Below, in pieces: positions 12,544-23,640 of a stretch of 64,000 nt of DNA. The stretch comes from Turritopsis dohrnii. Taxonomy: Eukaryota; Cnidaria; Hydrozoa; Anthoathecata; Oceaniidae. A program made the position numbers and the translations under genes. The notes under the pieces were generated by a model. That model searched no databases and had not been told where the DNA came from. It was given only the letters and a program-made list of their open reading frames with translations. Numbering within the stretch: the stretch's first letter is position 1; the number at the start of each line of letters is the position of its first letter. Where the stretch lies: assembly GCA_027922465.2 (NCBI GenBank), contig BQMF02000098.1, positions 930,001 to 994,000 on the forward strand, in the 5' to 3' direction.

Positions 12544-12890
12544 AACGATATGGATCCACGTATGGTTTCAACAGAGAGATACTGTACTTCTTTTTGATTT
12601 CCTTTCCATTCTTGTTAGTCAAAGAGCATAGGTTCTTCTTTGATATCGCTTGAACTGTGTATGGACCGAGCCACTTGAATGAAAATTTGCCGCCTTTTCT
12701 GTCCTCCCTCTTTTGGTTCTTTAGAAGCACCTTCTAACCAACCTTGACAACGTTTGGCACTTGGTGGCGTCGATTGTAATCATGTTGTTGTTTCTTCTGC
12801 GCTGATTGAATGTTTTCACCTACGTGTTTATGAACTTTTTCTCTCATAGAAATTGCATTTGAAAGAACCGCATCGAACGTTTATTTATCG
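12536..12890 (-). pseudogene. Integrase C-terminus (GPY/F module), broken
   Basis: Read on the minus strand, about 12890 down to 12536 gives a helical stretch (NAISMREKVHKHVGENIQSAQ), then DYNRRHQVPNVVKVG, an in-frame TAG, and KVLLKNQKREDRKGGKFSF with WLGPY and SLLKPYVD. The WLGPY box is the GPY/F module at the end of Gypsy and Ginger integrases. Everything upstream of the module (zinc finger, DDE core) is missing. With the F-box-like and Ulp1 frames that follow, it fits a Ginger1-like DNA transposon relic; a Gypsy LTR element is the alternative. It ends about 60 bp before the splice acceptor of the helicase gene's first coding exon. Confidence 0.7.
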
Positions 12891-12961
12891 AATGGTTCGT
12901 CAGTGCTGTCATCAACATTATGGAATAAATTATGTTAGGTTTTTTTCAGATCAAAATTGAT

Positions 12962-15900
12962 ATGATCAAAGCCCACAATCTCAGTGATGTTAAACGGACA
13001 ACAGACGTAAATACCGATGGTAAAATAGACTTTGAAGCTTTATTGTTATCCACGAAAGTATTAGAAGGACTGAAATCTGCAGGCTTCCACCAACCATCGC
13101 CTATACAAGTAGAAGCAATACCGCTTGCCAAATGTGGATTAGGTATTTATGTTGGATTATGGTTTTGTTATGATTTTATTCCCACGGCTTTCTTGTTTAC
13201 TATTTTTGAAGTAGACATTACCGTGAAATAGGTCTTTTGTATTCGGAATAAAATAATGTAGGACAATTTCTATTTCATTTTAAGAACAAAACAGTCATTT
13301 ACCCATGTTTTATTTTAAGTAAGCATTCTAACAGCTGGATTAATTTTTTTGACTCTCTTTAACACAATTAAAAAATGTGTTTAGATCTAGTTTGTCAAGC
13401 AAAGTCAGGGACTGGAAAAACTTTAGTTTTTGTCATCTGTGCATTGGAAGCAATATACACAGACTCTAAAGCAACCCAGGTGAGTTGGCTCAAAATTTAG
13501 TAAAGTTAATGTGACCATAGGTGGTTCTGTGTCAATATGAAAAAGCGAGCTGTTCTGTGTGTCATCTACTTTTATTTTATAACTTGCGATGAAAACATCA
13601 TCCTGTAAAGTCAAAAAAAAAATTTATTTTACAGAAATTCCATGTATATTTGATAAATTCTATTCACGATTTTCATGAAATTGTGTAATTTACCTTTTAT
13701 TGGCCTTTCCTCAAAGGCTCTTATTCTTGCACCCACTCGTGAGATTGCTCATCAAATTCACAGCGTCATCACAACAGTAGGTGCAACGTTGCCAGCGTTA
13801 CGATGTTGTCTGTTTATTGGTGGAATACCTGTTGAGAAAGATATACAAAGTTTGAAAGGTTGTCATATCGCCATAGGAACACCAGGTTCGATTTTTATTA
13901 CATTTTTTATTTATCAGAATGACATACTGAATCAGTGAAATGTCACTGTGATGAAGAGCATTTCCATTGAAATACTTTTGTATTGCTATGGATATGCACT
14001 CCTCCCAGGATCTAATCTAGAATGGAAGGGCAGCGTCCGGCAGAAGGAAGAAGGGCACATTATGAACATCCAAAGGGAGTTTTTTATTTCGGTGGGTTAA
14101 ACCTGTGAACCCCTATACAAGAGTGATTTTTGAAGTTTTTAAAGCGAAATAAATTTTAAAAAAAGTGAAGGGAAGCTACCGCACAACGGCCGCTCTCCTT
14201 CACAATGATTCTCCACAACGGCGCTCTTTCGGCCTAGATTAGACCCTGCCTTCACAGTGATTCTCCACAAATGGATTCCAAATGTGCAACAGATTGCTAC
14301 AAATTCTACAAAGTGTTAGTGAATATCAAATATCCAGATATCTTTTTATTTTTCTGTGACGTAAGAAGAAACAAATAAATAACACAGTGGGATCTGTTTA
14401 ATGCGGACATCATACAAAACAGGCACCTTTATCAGACAGACAGTAGGTGAAAGAACATATTGGTCAAACTCTCTCAGGAAAACATTTTAGAGCAGACCGC
14501 ACCCATAAAACATCTTGTTTAGTAACATATACTAGACTGGGATGTCAAGTCCACATTTACATACTTTCCTGTTAAATCCAATCGCTTGCAATATAAATTG
14601 AGTATAGGTTTTTAAGGAAACCTGTCCTTCAAGTAAATACAACTATTCGTAAATTTGTCGTGCAACATTGTCAAGTGTCAATCCAAAAGGTTAAGGAACC
14701 TTCAGCTCAATCAATCAATCAATCAAATTTTTCAATCAATCTTTCCAGTTTGGGTACACATCATTTTTTGTAACCTCTTTTTGAAACCAACGCATATTTT
14801 GTTAGTAGAATGCTCTTCTTTTTATTGTGTGCCAAGAGAAATTAAGAAAGCACCAATTTTTTATCTAACTTTATATTTGGCTGGACACTATGCACCGATG
14901 GTGTCTGCTTTACACACGTTCCACTGTATAAATTAATATAAGTACAATTTGTTTGGAAATTTGAAACTCTGGTCCAAATTAAGTCCGAATTTCCTATTCT
15001 TGTTCAAATTATAAAAAAAATCAAAAGAAAAATTCAGACTAGGCTTAGCCAAGCTTATTAATTGACAAATATTTCATTCCAAGTTTCTTCCTGATCTTGT
15101 ATTTTCAAAGGTTTTGAACTTTTTTTTGTCTATTTTGAGTATAGAGAATAATTATTTTACCGCTTTTAAAACCCCTTGATCATCAAAAGGCAGAGATATG
15201 CCTTACAACTCTCCTTACTATAAACTCTCAGTGGAGGAGAGTGTGTTTAGAAGGTTTTTTTCCTTTTTTTCGCAGGTCGAGTGAAATATTTGATTGAAAA
15301 CAAGCATTTGTCAACAGCTTCCATTCGACTGTTTGTGTTAGATGAAGCAGATAAGCTGTTAGAAGAAGGATCTTTCCAACAACAGATCAGGTATGTTCTT
15401 CCATCACAACAATGAAGGGCGTGTTTGACCTTCTCCATCACGCCATCGTAGGGCGTGTTTGACCTCCGCCATCACTTCATCGTAGGGTGTGTTTGACCTT
15501 CTCCATCACGCCATCGTAGGGCGTGTTTGACCTCCGCCATCACTTCATCGTAGGGTGTGTTTGACCTTCTCCATCACGCAATCGTAGGGTGTGTTTGACC
15601 TTCTCCATCACGCCATCGTAGGGCGTGATTGAGCAAAAGGAGTTTTTATTTAAGAGGATGTTTAAAACTGTCGAAAAGTTTTTCATTTTGAAATGCCTTC
15701 TCAGCAGGCAAAATCGTCAAAAAGTCACTGCGATGAAGAGCATTTTTATTTAAATAGTGTGTATCTTTCTATAGAAATAAACTCTATCGCAGTGATTTTT
15801 CAACACATTTGCCAGCTGGGTTATACTTTATCCTAAAGTTGAAAACAACAAATATCTGTAAAAGAAAAGCTTTGGCCTCACCACATGTCAGAAGTTTCTG

Positions 15901-18900
15901 AACAGATGACCAGTTATCAGCACCAGGTTGTGTGGCCATAAATTCAAGAAGATTCTGTTGTCTTTTTGTGTTAAGGGTCCGGATCTCGTTTACCCAAAAC
16001 CCCATTCTGGTCTCGTTGATTCAAAACAATTCTTGTTATTTCTAGCTGGATTTTCTCGACTCTTGGACAACACAAGCAAGTTGTTGCGTTATCAGCCACG
16101 TATCCACAATCTTTAGCCTCGTTTTTGAATAATTACATGACCGAGCCTATTCATGTGCGGATCAATCCACAAGATCTTACATTGAAGGGTAGGCAGTTTG
16201 GCTTGCTAACACTTTTAATACGGAAGGATAAGATGTAATTCATAATATGAATATGTTTCTATAGAAGTACACACACAATTTCAATGAATGTGCTCTTCTT
16301 CGCAGTGACGTTTTGGCAATTTTGCACACTGCAGAGCTGAAAGGATCACATTAACCACAGATAATGTAAATAAACCTCTTCCCCAGTGGACAAATTCATA
16401 AAAACTCACTGAGGAGGTGTACATTTCTATGGACAGGTTCACAAATATAGTCCTCTTCCTCGCAGTGACTTTTTCGGAATGATTTTGTTGTTTTTTGTTT
16501 TTTTAGGTATCCATCAATACTACACAATAGTAACTTCGAACAATCTCCCTCATAAAGCTTTTCAAAATAAGGTATATAAACCTTTTCATTTATCTCCCTC
16601 ATAAAGTGTTTATACGAAATTGATCATATCTTTCGACAGTGTATCAGGCTGATGGAGATAATGAAGCGGACACCATTTCAACAAAGCATGATATTTTCAA
16701 ACTATCAAAAAAGGTAATTTATTTATTATTAGACAAATTTTGTTGAAAAAACACTGCGATGGAGTGTATTTCTCTAGAAATATATACACTATTTCAATAA
16801 AAATGCTCTTCAGTGACTTTTACAATTACGCCCACTGGTTTCTTTGGTGTGTTCTATTTGATGTATATATACAAAAGCGTCATTGATAGGTGACAACAAC
16901 CGAAGGGCGTCAAAGATAAGAAACCGCCCTTCTCTTATTTATTGCTTCCAAAATCTTCATCAACAAATGCCAGGGTGATGGGCTTGTTTCTCTTTGTTTT
17001 AGAGCTGAGTATCTCTGTAAATGGCTGACGAACGAAGGTTGGCCATGCACATACATTGCAGGTGAGAATTACAATTAAAATATACTTGATATATTTTACA
17101 AAGTGAGGTGGTCTTCCATAGTATCAGTGGCTCTTAATTCCCTGATATGTCATTTTTAATGATCCTCAGAAGTTTGAAGTGTAATGAGAATTCCTGAGAT
17201 GAGTCTGGAAACGAGCAGCTGACCAATAGGAAATTAGCAAACATGCGAGATGAACAAATCATTGGCTTGTAGAAAACTACAATAATTAACCAATGAAATT
17301 CCATAAATGGTTGTTAATTAACCAATCATATTCACGAACAGGTTGTCAACAGCAAACAACACGCTTGCAGGCAATGGATCAATTAAAGAGTTACAAATGC
17401 CGGGTTTTGGTGACGACAGATTTGGTAAGCTTTCTTAATGTCGGGTTTTTGTGATGGCATGTTTACTGATTTTCCCTCACCTCGATGTATTAGCATACTG
17501 CTTTCCTAGTTTTCTATTAACAGCGAGTTTAGATCTTGTTTTCAAGTTTTGCCTCCATGTATGCTATTGTTTTTCAGTTGACAAAGCGTCAAAGTCACTG
17601 CGATGAAGAGCATTTTTATTGAAGTTGTGTGTAAATTTCTATGGTAATTCACTCCTTTGCAGAGATTTTTCAACAAATTTTCACATTTTTATTACTTAGT
17701 TATCCAACTACTATTCCCATCACCTAGTGAAATAATTACAAGAATAATCGAGTCCATACATCAGAAGAAAGCATAAACTGAAGTTCGGGAAGATCTATGG
17801 TCACCATTTTTGTTAACATACACCCAACTTGTTGATACGGTGATGGAGTGCATTTTTATAGAATGTCACGGCGATGGAGTGCATTTTTATAGAATGTCAC
17901 GCAAAAATGCACACTATCTCGATGAAAATCCTCTTCACCGAGCGACTTTTTGGGAGATTCACTTATAGCTCTGATCGTCTTTTCTGCCAAAAGAGGAAGA
18001 CATGCTTTATATATTGTCCGTTTATAATAAAGGTTATATTCTAGGTCCCATTTTCAGATTAGCCCTTGAAATGGAAATCACAACTTATCGTGACGTCACT
18101 TGTTATTTTTATAGACGTCACGTGGTATTGATTGTGATAAAGTGAACCTCGTTATCAATCTTGACCTGCCTTGGGACATCGAGACGTACCTTCATCGTAT
18201 AGGTCGTGCCGGTCGGTTTGGATCATTCGGGCTCGCCATCTCCATAGTAACAGACGGTGAAGAATTGGAAAAGTTACGAAGTATTTGTGACGTTACAGGA
18301 AAAACGATATCTCATCTCCCTGGTATGTTCGCCATTTCTTTATTTTTTTTTGTTTCTCTGTTGAAATAATGTTTTCATTACATCATGACGTGATTACGTC
18401 TTCGCTTTTATGATATGAAAGTCAACGCATGAAAATATAGAAGAGCATATTCTTTCCTTTATTTCAACAGACGGGCGAGTGACGTCAGAAAAAAGTGAAT
18501 ACACTGTAGTGTAATCTTCTCTACAATTATTTGGCTAGAGTTTGTGTACTCCGTACATGACATCAAACTAATAGTTTCTTCTTGTATTTCAGATGACCTC
18601 GAAAACCTATCCAGTGAAATAACAAAACAAGCCAGAGATGAAAACGTTTCCATAGAAACCGTTCAAGTGGAATCACGTGACCCTGATCTAGCTGAAAATC
18701 AAAGGAGTAAAGACAAACTGTCGATTCCCATTGGACGAACGTCTTTCGCTGAAAACACCAGCTATGTTGAAAACAATAACCGATTACATCCGACATTTGA
18801 CGTGGATTCAGTCGGTGATCTGAATATGAAACAGTTGACTATAAATGACGACATACCTCCAAACAACAGCGACGCCAGTTCGAGTGTCGAGGATAAGAAA

Positions 18901-19896
18901 AATGAAATTAAAAAACAGATTAATCCCGATTCAAATAATAATAGCAAAACAAATGAATCCGATCTTAACCCAACAGATAAGAAACTACCTAAGTATTTGT
19001 CATTCTTTAGAAAAGGATTAAAATCGGGAAACCGGAACAAGCCTGAAACACCATTGAATATAAAGGACGGAAAATCAAGCAAAAATTACACAGAGATTCT
19101 TCACCAACGGAATGAACCCACTGTCGTGACGAAATTATCAGGTGAAGCGTCTGTTGTTAACGACGACGCCCCGATGGTGGTGCGTAATGCTGAAGTTGAC
19201 GCCCCGGTGGCGGTGTGTAGAGCTGAATTTTCTACCAGAGTCGAAAATGAAGATGTACCTTCTTGTGAAAGTGAGGTTGCAGAGATATCCACAGTTTTGC
19301 GGAATCATGAATCTGGCTCTTTTGCAAACGCGGATTGTGCGTCACAAGAAGGTTTCAAACTTAAAGACGGTACTAAAAAAAACCCTTCGTATCCATTTCA
19401 TGCAATGGGAGTTAGGTTGCCATCTTTGGATTTAAACTACGATCCAAACAGAAACAGTGATGGTAACGAAGCGAATCGGACGGTGATATTCCGACGAACG
19501 CCAAACAATGAAGATCGAGACGTCTTTCATGAATGCGACGATAGTGTGACGGTCGAGCATGTCGACGACGAGACGGACGAATATGAAAGCGAAGATGAAT
19601 ATGAAGGTTTTGAAGACAGTATACAACGCCGTCAGACGTCTTCTAAGGCAGTTGCAAACGACATTGACGATGTAGATGACGATAAAAGGTTCGACGAAGA
19701 TGAGACTACATCGTATTCTGACGTAAGTTACACGTCTTCTTCCGACGAGGATCAACAGGGAGAACAAAGTTCAGTCGAGACTCGCACAGACGGATGGAGT
19801 GACGAATATTTTTACGAATGTTATATCCGTGCTTATTACCGTCATGTGGCTTTAACAAGGGCACAACACTTCCTCTACGCCCCTCATTTTTTGTAA
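12962..19896 (+). CDS. DDX20: DEAD-box RNA helicase DDX20 / Gemin3
   Basis: Eleven coding exons: 12962-13142, 13385-13479, 13717-13885, 15276-15390, 16046-16188, 16507-16571, 16640-16713, 17003-17061, 17342-17424, 18115-18322, 18593-19896. All introns are GT-AG and phases match; the total is 2,496 nt (831 aa plus stop). Motifs: Q motif FHQPSPIQ (42-49), Walker A AKSGTGKT (66-73), PTREIA (98-103), DEAD (171-174), SAT (203-205), MIFSN (273-277), TSRGID (329-334), HRIGRAGR (355-362). The long last exon encodes an acidic, Ser-rich tail ending in the Tyr-rich block [12 protein letters not shown], which matches the conserved Gemin3 C-terminus. Gemin3 is a core SMN-complex subunit in snRNP assembly (cytoplasm and nuclear gems). 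Start: the ATG at 12962 lies just after an acceptor (TTTTTTCAG, ending 12949), so an untranslated exon should lie upstream. An earlier in-frame ATG at 12932 would lie inside that intron. Confidence 0.93.
13931..14012. mobile_element. MITE, CCAGTGGG family (copy 2, partial)
   Basis: In intron 3 of DDX20: TGTCACTGTGATGAAGAGCA and TATGCACTCCTCCCAGG match the body of the family. The ends are eroded. Confidence 0.5.
15416..15630. repeat. 34-bp minisatellite in DDX20 intron 4
   Basis: Six 34-bp units plus a partial one, each starting GGGYGTGTTTGACC and ending ATCGTA. Two variants (TTCTCCATCACGCCATC and TCCGCCATCACTTCATC) alternate in the first four units, giving a 68-bp higher-order repeat. The array starts about 25 bp after the exon 4 donor. 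Confidence 0.9.
15702..15820. mobile_element. MITE, CCAGTGGG family (copy 3)
   Basis: In DDX20 intron 4. CAGCAGGCAAAAT at the left and ATTTGCCAGCTGGG at the right are inverted, with GTCACTGCGATGAAGAGCAT and ATCGCAGTGATTTTTCAACA between them. Confidence 0.7.
16245..16332. mobile_element. MITE, CCAGTGGG family (copy 4, partial)
   Basis: In DDX20 intron 5. TTTCTATAGAAGTACACACA, CTTCGCAGTGACGTTTT and TTTTGCACACTG match the right half of the family. Confidence 0.6.
16381..16480. mobile_element. MITE, CCAGTGGG family (copy 5)
   Basis: Also in DDX20 intron 5, about 50 bp after copy 4. CCCCAGTGGACAAATT begins it and CTCGCAGTGACTTTTT ends it. The right terminus is lost near the exon 6 polypyrimidine tract. 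Confidence 0.6.
16733..16840. mobile_element. MITE, CCAGTGGG family (copy 6)
   Basis: In DDX20 intron 7. ACAAATTTTGTTGAAAAAAC, CACTGCGATGGAGTGTATTT and TACGCCCACTGG match the family. The left terminal CCCAGTGGG is eroded. Confidence 0.65.
17579..17686. mobile_element. MITE, CCAGTGGG family (copy 7)
   Basis: In DDX20 intron 9. GTCACTGCGATGAAGAGCAT and CTTTGCAGAGATTTTTCAAC are present; the ends are weak. Confidence 0.6.
17829..17955. mobile_element. MITE, CCAGTGGG family (copy 8, internal duplication)
   Basis: In DDX20 intron 9. The block CGGTGATGGAGTGCATTTTT plus ATAGAATGTCA is duplicated in tandem (32-bp step) inside the copy, followed by CTCTTCACCGAGCGACTTTTT. Confidence 0.6.
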
Positions 19897-19959
19897 TTCC
19901 GGAAGAGACATACATAAAAGTTTATATTAGTCTGAGATTATAAATGATAAAAAAATGTT

Positions 19960-20337
19960 GCGTTAAGGTTGGTTTCCGATAACAAAAAATTATTGTGCGA
20001 TCGTCGTGCAACAATTGTTGTGGGACTTGTCGCACGACCTGTTGTTGCACGACAGCCTTGTTTCCATTACACGTGTCGCGTGGTTTGTTTACACATGATT
20101 GGCGCGAAATTCAAAATATTATTTCAAATTGGACAAGCGTTTGCTGTTAACTTGTCAGCTGTCTCTTTGTGCAAGGTTATTAGCTTCTTAAAACGTAGAA
20201 GAAATATGGAGAGAAAGAGAAACCACTCTTTCTGGGTTTGCAGACTGTTTAGGTCGTTCAGTAACAGGAGCATACCACACTTTAGTATCCGAACTCAAAT
20301 TTCATTAATCAACCTGGGTTCAAAGTTGGCGGGTTAA
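19960..20337 (+). pseudogene. PIF/Harbinger relic
   Basis: About 60 bp after the DDX20 stop a GGTTGGTTTCCGATAAC block with GTGCGATCGTCGTGCAACAA resembles a Harbinger terminal repeat. The frame that follows (19969-20337) contains RKRNHSFWVCRLFRS near residue 80, which resembles the RRKxRFWVRxIF segment at the N-terminus of Harbinger nucleases (compare RKSRRFWVRKIYEER in the frame at 49869). Downstream similarity is lost at once and no right terminal repeat is visible. I treat it as a short fossil, possibly supplying the 3' flank of DDX20. Confidence 0.4.
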
Positions 20338-20339
20338 TG

Positions 20340-20900
20340 ATAAAAACATTTAAGTAGTGAAAAGATGTTTTTTTAACGAAGCCTTTCGCAAGTAACATTG
20401 CGGGTTAATTATAGATGTGATTACAGATGTCGCTCTTCTTTGATAGCAAGTGGAAACTCATCATTTGGACAATTCGAAGTCTGAAATCTAATATGTACGA
20501 CATAAGACTCCATAACATGTGGAGTTTGTTGTCGGAAATATTATGCACAAAGCTAGTAAGAAACGTCATGCAACAATGCCGGTGGCCGAAAACATGTCAT
20601 AGATGGATGACGAAGAATTAGATCGAAGTAACATGAGGATGATATAATAACACGACGTTGCATCAAGTGAAAAATGAGTCTGCTTCCACTAATGCTCACT
20701 CCTTGACCTGTCTGTAAAAATACGTCAGAGATGTGCAGCGTACTCTGGTTTCAACTGTAAACATTTGATGTGATTATTTTTACGGTAGCGAGAGGTAAGA
20801 TGTAGAAATCATGTTCGGAATGGTCTGCGCAAGAATACCACTTGGAAAACTCAAGCATTTTAAAATTAATTCAAAATTTCGTTGATTCAAACAGCCCCAG
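20340..20900. other. Intergenic, nothing recognised
   Basis: No domain, RNA gene or repeat is visible apart from possible remains of the Harbinger relic. Confidence 0.35.
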
Positions 20901-20902
20901 TT

Positions 20903-21700
20903 CCTCCAGTTCCATACGATAAGTTTTTTAGATACAGATTCTACTTGAAAACGAGGCTAGGAATGCTTGCAACATAACAACAAGACTAATTTCAAACAAT
21001 TTATTTGAAAGTTTCAAAAACATAACATGAACAACACTTCACATTCAAAAATATTCCTTCCATTAAACCAAACATGACCAGATTACACACACTTGTTCAC
21101 AAATGTGTGTCAAACACCAAAGTATAATAAAGTCTGTGTGATAAGAATAGCCAGTCATTCGAAATCTACAGACCTGGTGACTAAAAGCAATAAAAAAGTG
21201 TTGTTAATATAGCCATTAGATTATCAATCTCTTAACTTGCTGTGAGATGTGATACCTCAGTGCCGATGTACTGATTGGAACACGACAAACCGAACGTAAC
21301 TTCACGGTTCGAGACGAATCCATCTCCGGTTAGTAAGCGAGGATATATCTGAATCTGTGCAGTGCTGAGAAAGCTTCAAATATGCGTCACGAAATTCAAA
21401 ATCTCTTAATGACAAACAAGATGAAAACGAGGCGTTGCTTGTCATGACATGAAATCGTCTATCGAGAATTCAAAACTGGAACATTTTGAACTTATTTGAA
21501 ACATAACCCCAAATCCTCAGTTCCATACGATACGATAAATGTTTTCGATACATATTCTACTTGAAAACGAGGCCAGGAATGCTCACAATATAACGACAAG
21601 ACTAATTTCAAACAATTTATTTGAAACTTTCAAAAACATAACATGAACACTTCACATTCAAAAATATTCCTTCCATAAACCAAACATGACCAGATTGCAA
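20903..21700. repeat. Direct repeat pair of about 185 bp
   Basis: Two copies, about 20903-21090 and 21515-21700, share CTACTTGAAAACGAGGC, AGACTAATTTCAAACAATTT, CATAACATGAAC and CACATTCAAAAATATTCC in the same order and orientation. They lie on the 3' side of the minus-strand ankyrin gene and may mark a duplicated 3' end or a dispersed repeat. Confidence 0.75.
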
Positions 21701-21725
21701 AACACAAACTCATAACCTTCAATGC

Positions 21726-22277
21726 AGCGACTCTGCTGGGGGTCTGCACACTTGTTCACAAATGTTGTCGGCTGTGTGTGTTATAAATAAGTTTCTTTGA
21801 AGAGGAAAACATACCACACTATTGTTAAAACTTTTATAGGACAGTCAAACTTTTCAAAGTCAACATCAGGCATGGTTAAAACATAATGAATAAGTAGCGA
21901 CTCTGCGGGGGGTCTACAATAAATTGCTAAACTGTGAAATAAACAATTTCGTAAATAAATAAATAAATTCTAGAATCTTCATATATTAATAGATAAAAAC
22001 TTTTCCTTTTAACTTAAAAACAAAAACTTGTAACAAAATTCAAACACAAAACAGAAACGATTTTTTCTTACACTAGCGACTCTGCGGGGGGTCTTTTCTT
22101 CAATTAGATAATTGCATCAACTGTATTTGGAGTCTGGACACGAAGTTGATATAAGTTAACATATATGATTAATCAAAAATGAATTAAGTTCATCATTAAA
22201 TAAATAAATACAAGTATAAAAACTAAACAAACATGAAACGAAAGATTTTTTCTGCATTAGCGACTCTGCGGGGGTCT
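21726..22277. repeat. Satellite-like array with a conserved 20-bp core
   Basis: The core AGCGACTCTGCGGGGGGTCT occurs at 21726-21745 (one change), 21896-21915, 22075-22094 and 22259-22277 (one G shorter), with steps of 170, 179 and 184 bp. Around the last two cores the flanks are also similar (GATTTTTTCT before, TTCAATTAGATAATTG / TTCCAATAGGATAATTG after). Outside the core the units are strongly diverged. The array is downstream of the ankyrin gene's stop codon, so it could be in its 3' UTR. Confidence 0.75.
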
Positions 22278-22566
22278 TTCTTCCAATAGGATAATTGTAT
22301 TAATTGTTTCCGAAGTTTAGGGTACGAAGTTGGTGAATTAAGATGATAATTATAATTGTCTCAATGATTGAAAGTGTTTTAATATGTGTAAATAAATAAA
22401 TTTAAATATATACAATTAAAAACTGACATCACGGATGGTTCCTACAACAAAAACAAAACTTCATTAGCGTGTTGTCATGGTAACGATAGGAAACTTTTCA
22501 TTAAAATAGTCTTTTCCATCCAACTTTTTTCTGATAAAAAAATTTCAATGAAATATTTACTTACTT

Positions 22567-23370
22567 TTAGTGTTGAAGAAGAAATTCTCTTATTCTTTTC
22601 TTCTTTTCATCGTCACGTCTCCACTGACACGCCACATCATATGCAGTTTCGCCATGTTCATCTTTAATATGACGATCTGCTCCGTGACGTATCAGGAGTA
22701 CAACACATTCGAAATAACCAAACTGTGATGCTTCGTGAAGTGGTGTTCTGTTGTAGTAACCACCTTGTTTGTTGATGAGATGATGAGGTGCGGATTTTAA
22801 AAGAAGGGAGAGACAATCGAAAGAATTATTCCGTGCAGCTTTATGAAGTGATGTTCGTCCATTGATGTTCGTTGCTTCTATATCTGAACCTCTTTCAAGT
22901 AATAATCGAACAATCGATGGTTCGTTGTATCTCGAAGCACGCATTAAAAGTGTCCATCCATGATCACCATCCCTCATCTTCACGATCGATGGAGAGATTG
23001 TGAGGTGGTGTTCGATGAATGACACGTCGCCATCTTGGATAAGATCTTCAAGATCTAAAATAAATGAAAAATAAATGATAAAATGAATGAAGAATAATCG
23101 AAATAAAAATAGATTTTAAATGGAAAGAAATTCTAAACAACTAATAATTAATAATTATAACAAATAAAAATAAAAAGTAAAACTAAATAAAAAAAGGTTT
23201 TAGAATTTATCAGAAATTTTGTGAAATGACAATGTTCATTTTGTGGGAATATCTTCTAAACCAATCAAAACAACTGACGTTTTATGATGTTTACCTCCCC
23301 TGGTGGTACGTAGAGGTGACGCAAGTGGAGTGGTTCGTTGTGGAACGCTGCGGATGGGTGCACCCACCAC
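22567..23370 (-). CDS. Ankyrin-repeat protein, 3' exons
   Basis: The last exon is 22567-23054 on the minus strand (acceptor ATTTATTTTAG; stop TAA at 22567-22569). It encodes about 162 residues with ankyrin repeats: DHGWTLLMRASRYNEPSIV, NGRTSLHKAARNNSFDCLSL, NRTPLHEASQFGYFECVVLL and a final HGETAYDVACQWR, then a charged tail (DDEKKKRIREFLLQH). A tentative upstream exon is 23295-23370 (donor GGGGAG|GTAAAC), which joins in frame (a trailing G plus AT gives Asp) and encodes a Pro/Thr/Arg linker. Its acceptor tract is weak. Ankyrin repeats bind partner proteins; neither ligand nor family can be named. The gene must extend further upstream. Confidence 0.7.
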
Positions 23371-23640
23371 CTATGACGTCATAGGAAAACTTAATGAAGC
23401 GTATCTCTTGAACTGTTCATCATAGACATATGGTTCTGTATATCATTTTAATCAGCTTTTCATGCTCTAACTGATGGTAAACAAATTTTAAAGCGAAATG
23501 AATCTTCATAATTTCCAACTATTCAACTCATCACCTATGACGTCACAACAAAACTTAATGACGCGTATTTCTTGAACTATTCATCAGAGATATGCGCTTA
23601 TATATCGTTTTAATCAACCTTTTCAAGTTCTAACATATGA
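23368..23640. repeat. Two-copy direct repeat with CCTATGACGTCA
   Basis: Copies at about 23368-23490 and 23529-23640 share ACCTATGACGTCA, AAAACTTAATGA, GCGTAT, CTTGAACT and TTTTAATCA in order. The first copy abuts the tentative ankyrin exon at 23295-23370, which lowers confidence in that exon. Confidence 0.65.

Noticed and set aside
15416..15630. CRISPR-like array
   Set aside because: Units are contiguous with no spacers and lie in a eukaryotic intron; it is a minisatellite.
18562..19915. Minus-strand and other-frame ORFs over the DDX20 last exon (18563-18796, 18762-19082, 19432-19767 and others)
   Set aside because: They are shadows of the long acidic exon, which has in-phase splicing and the Gemin3 C-terminal block.
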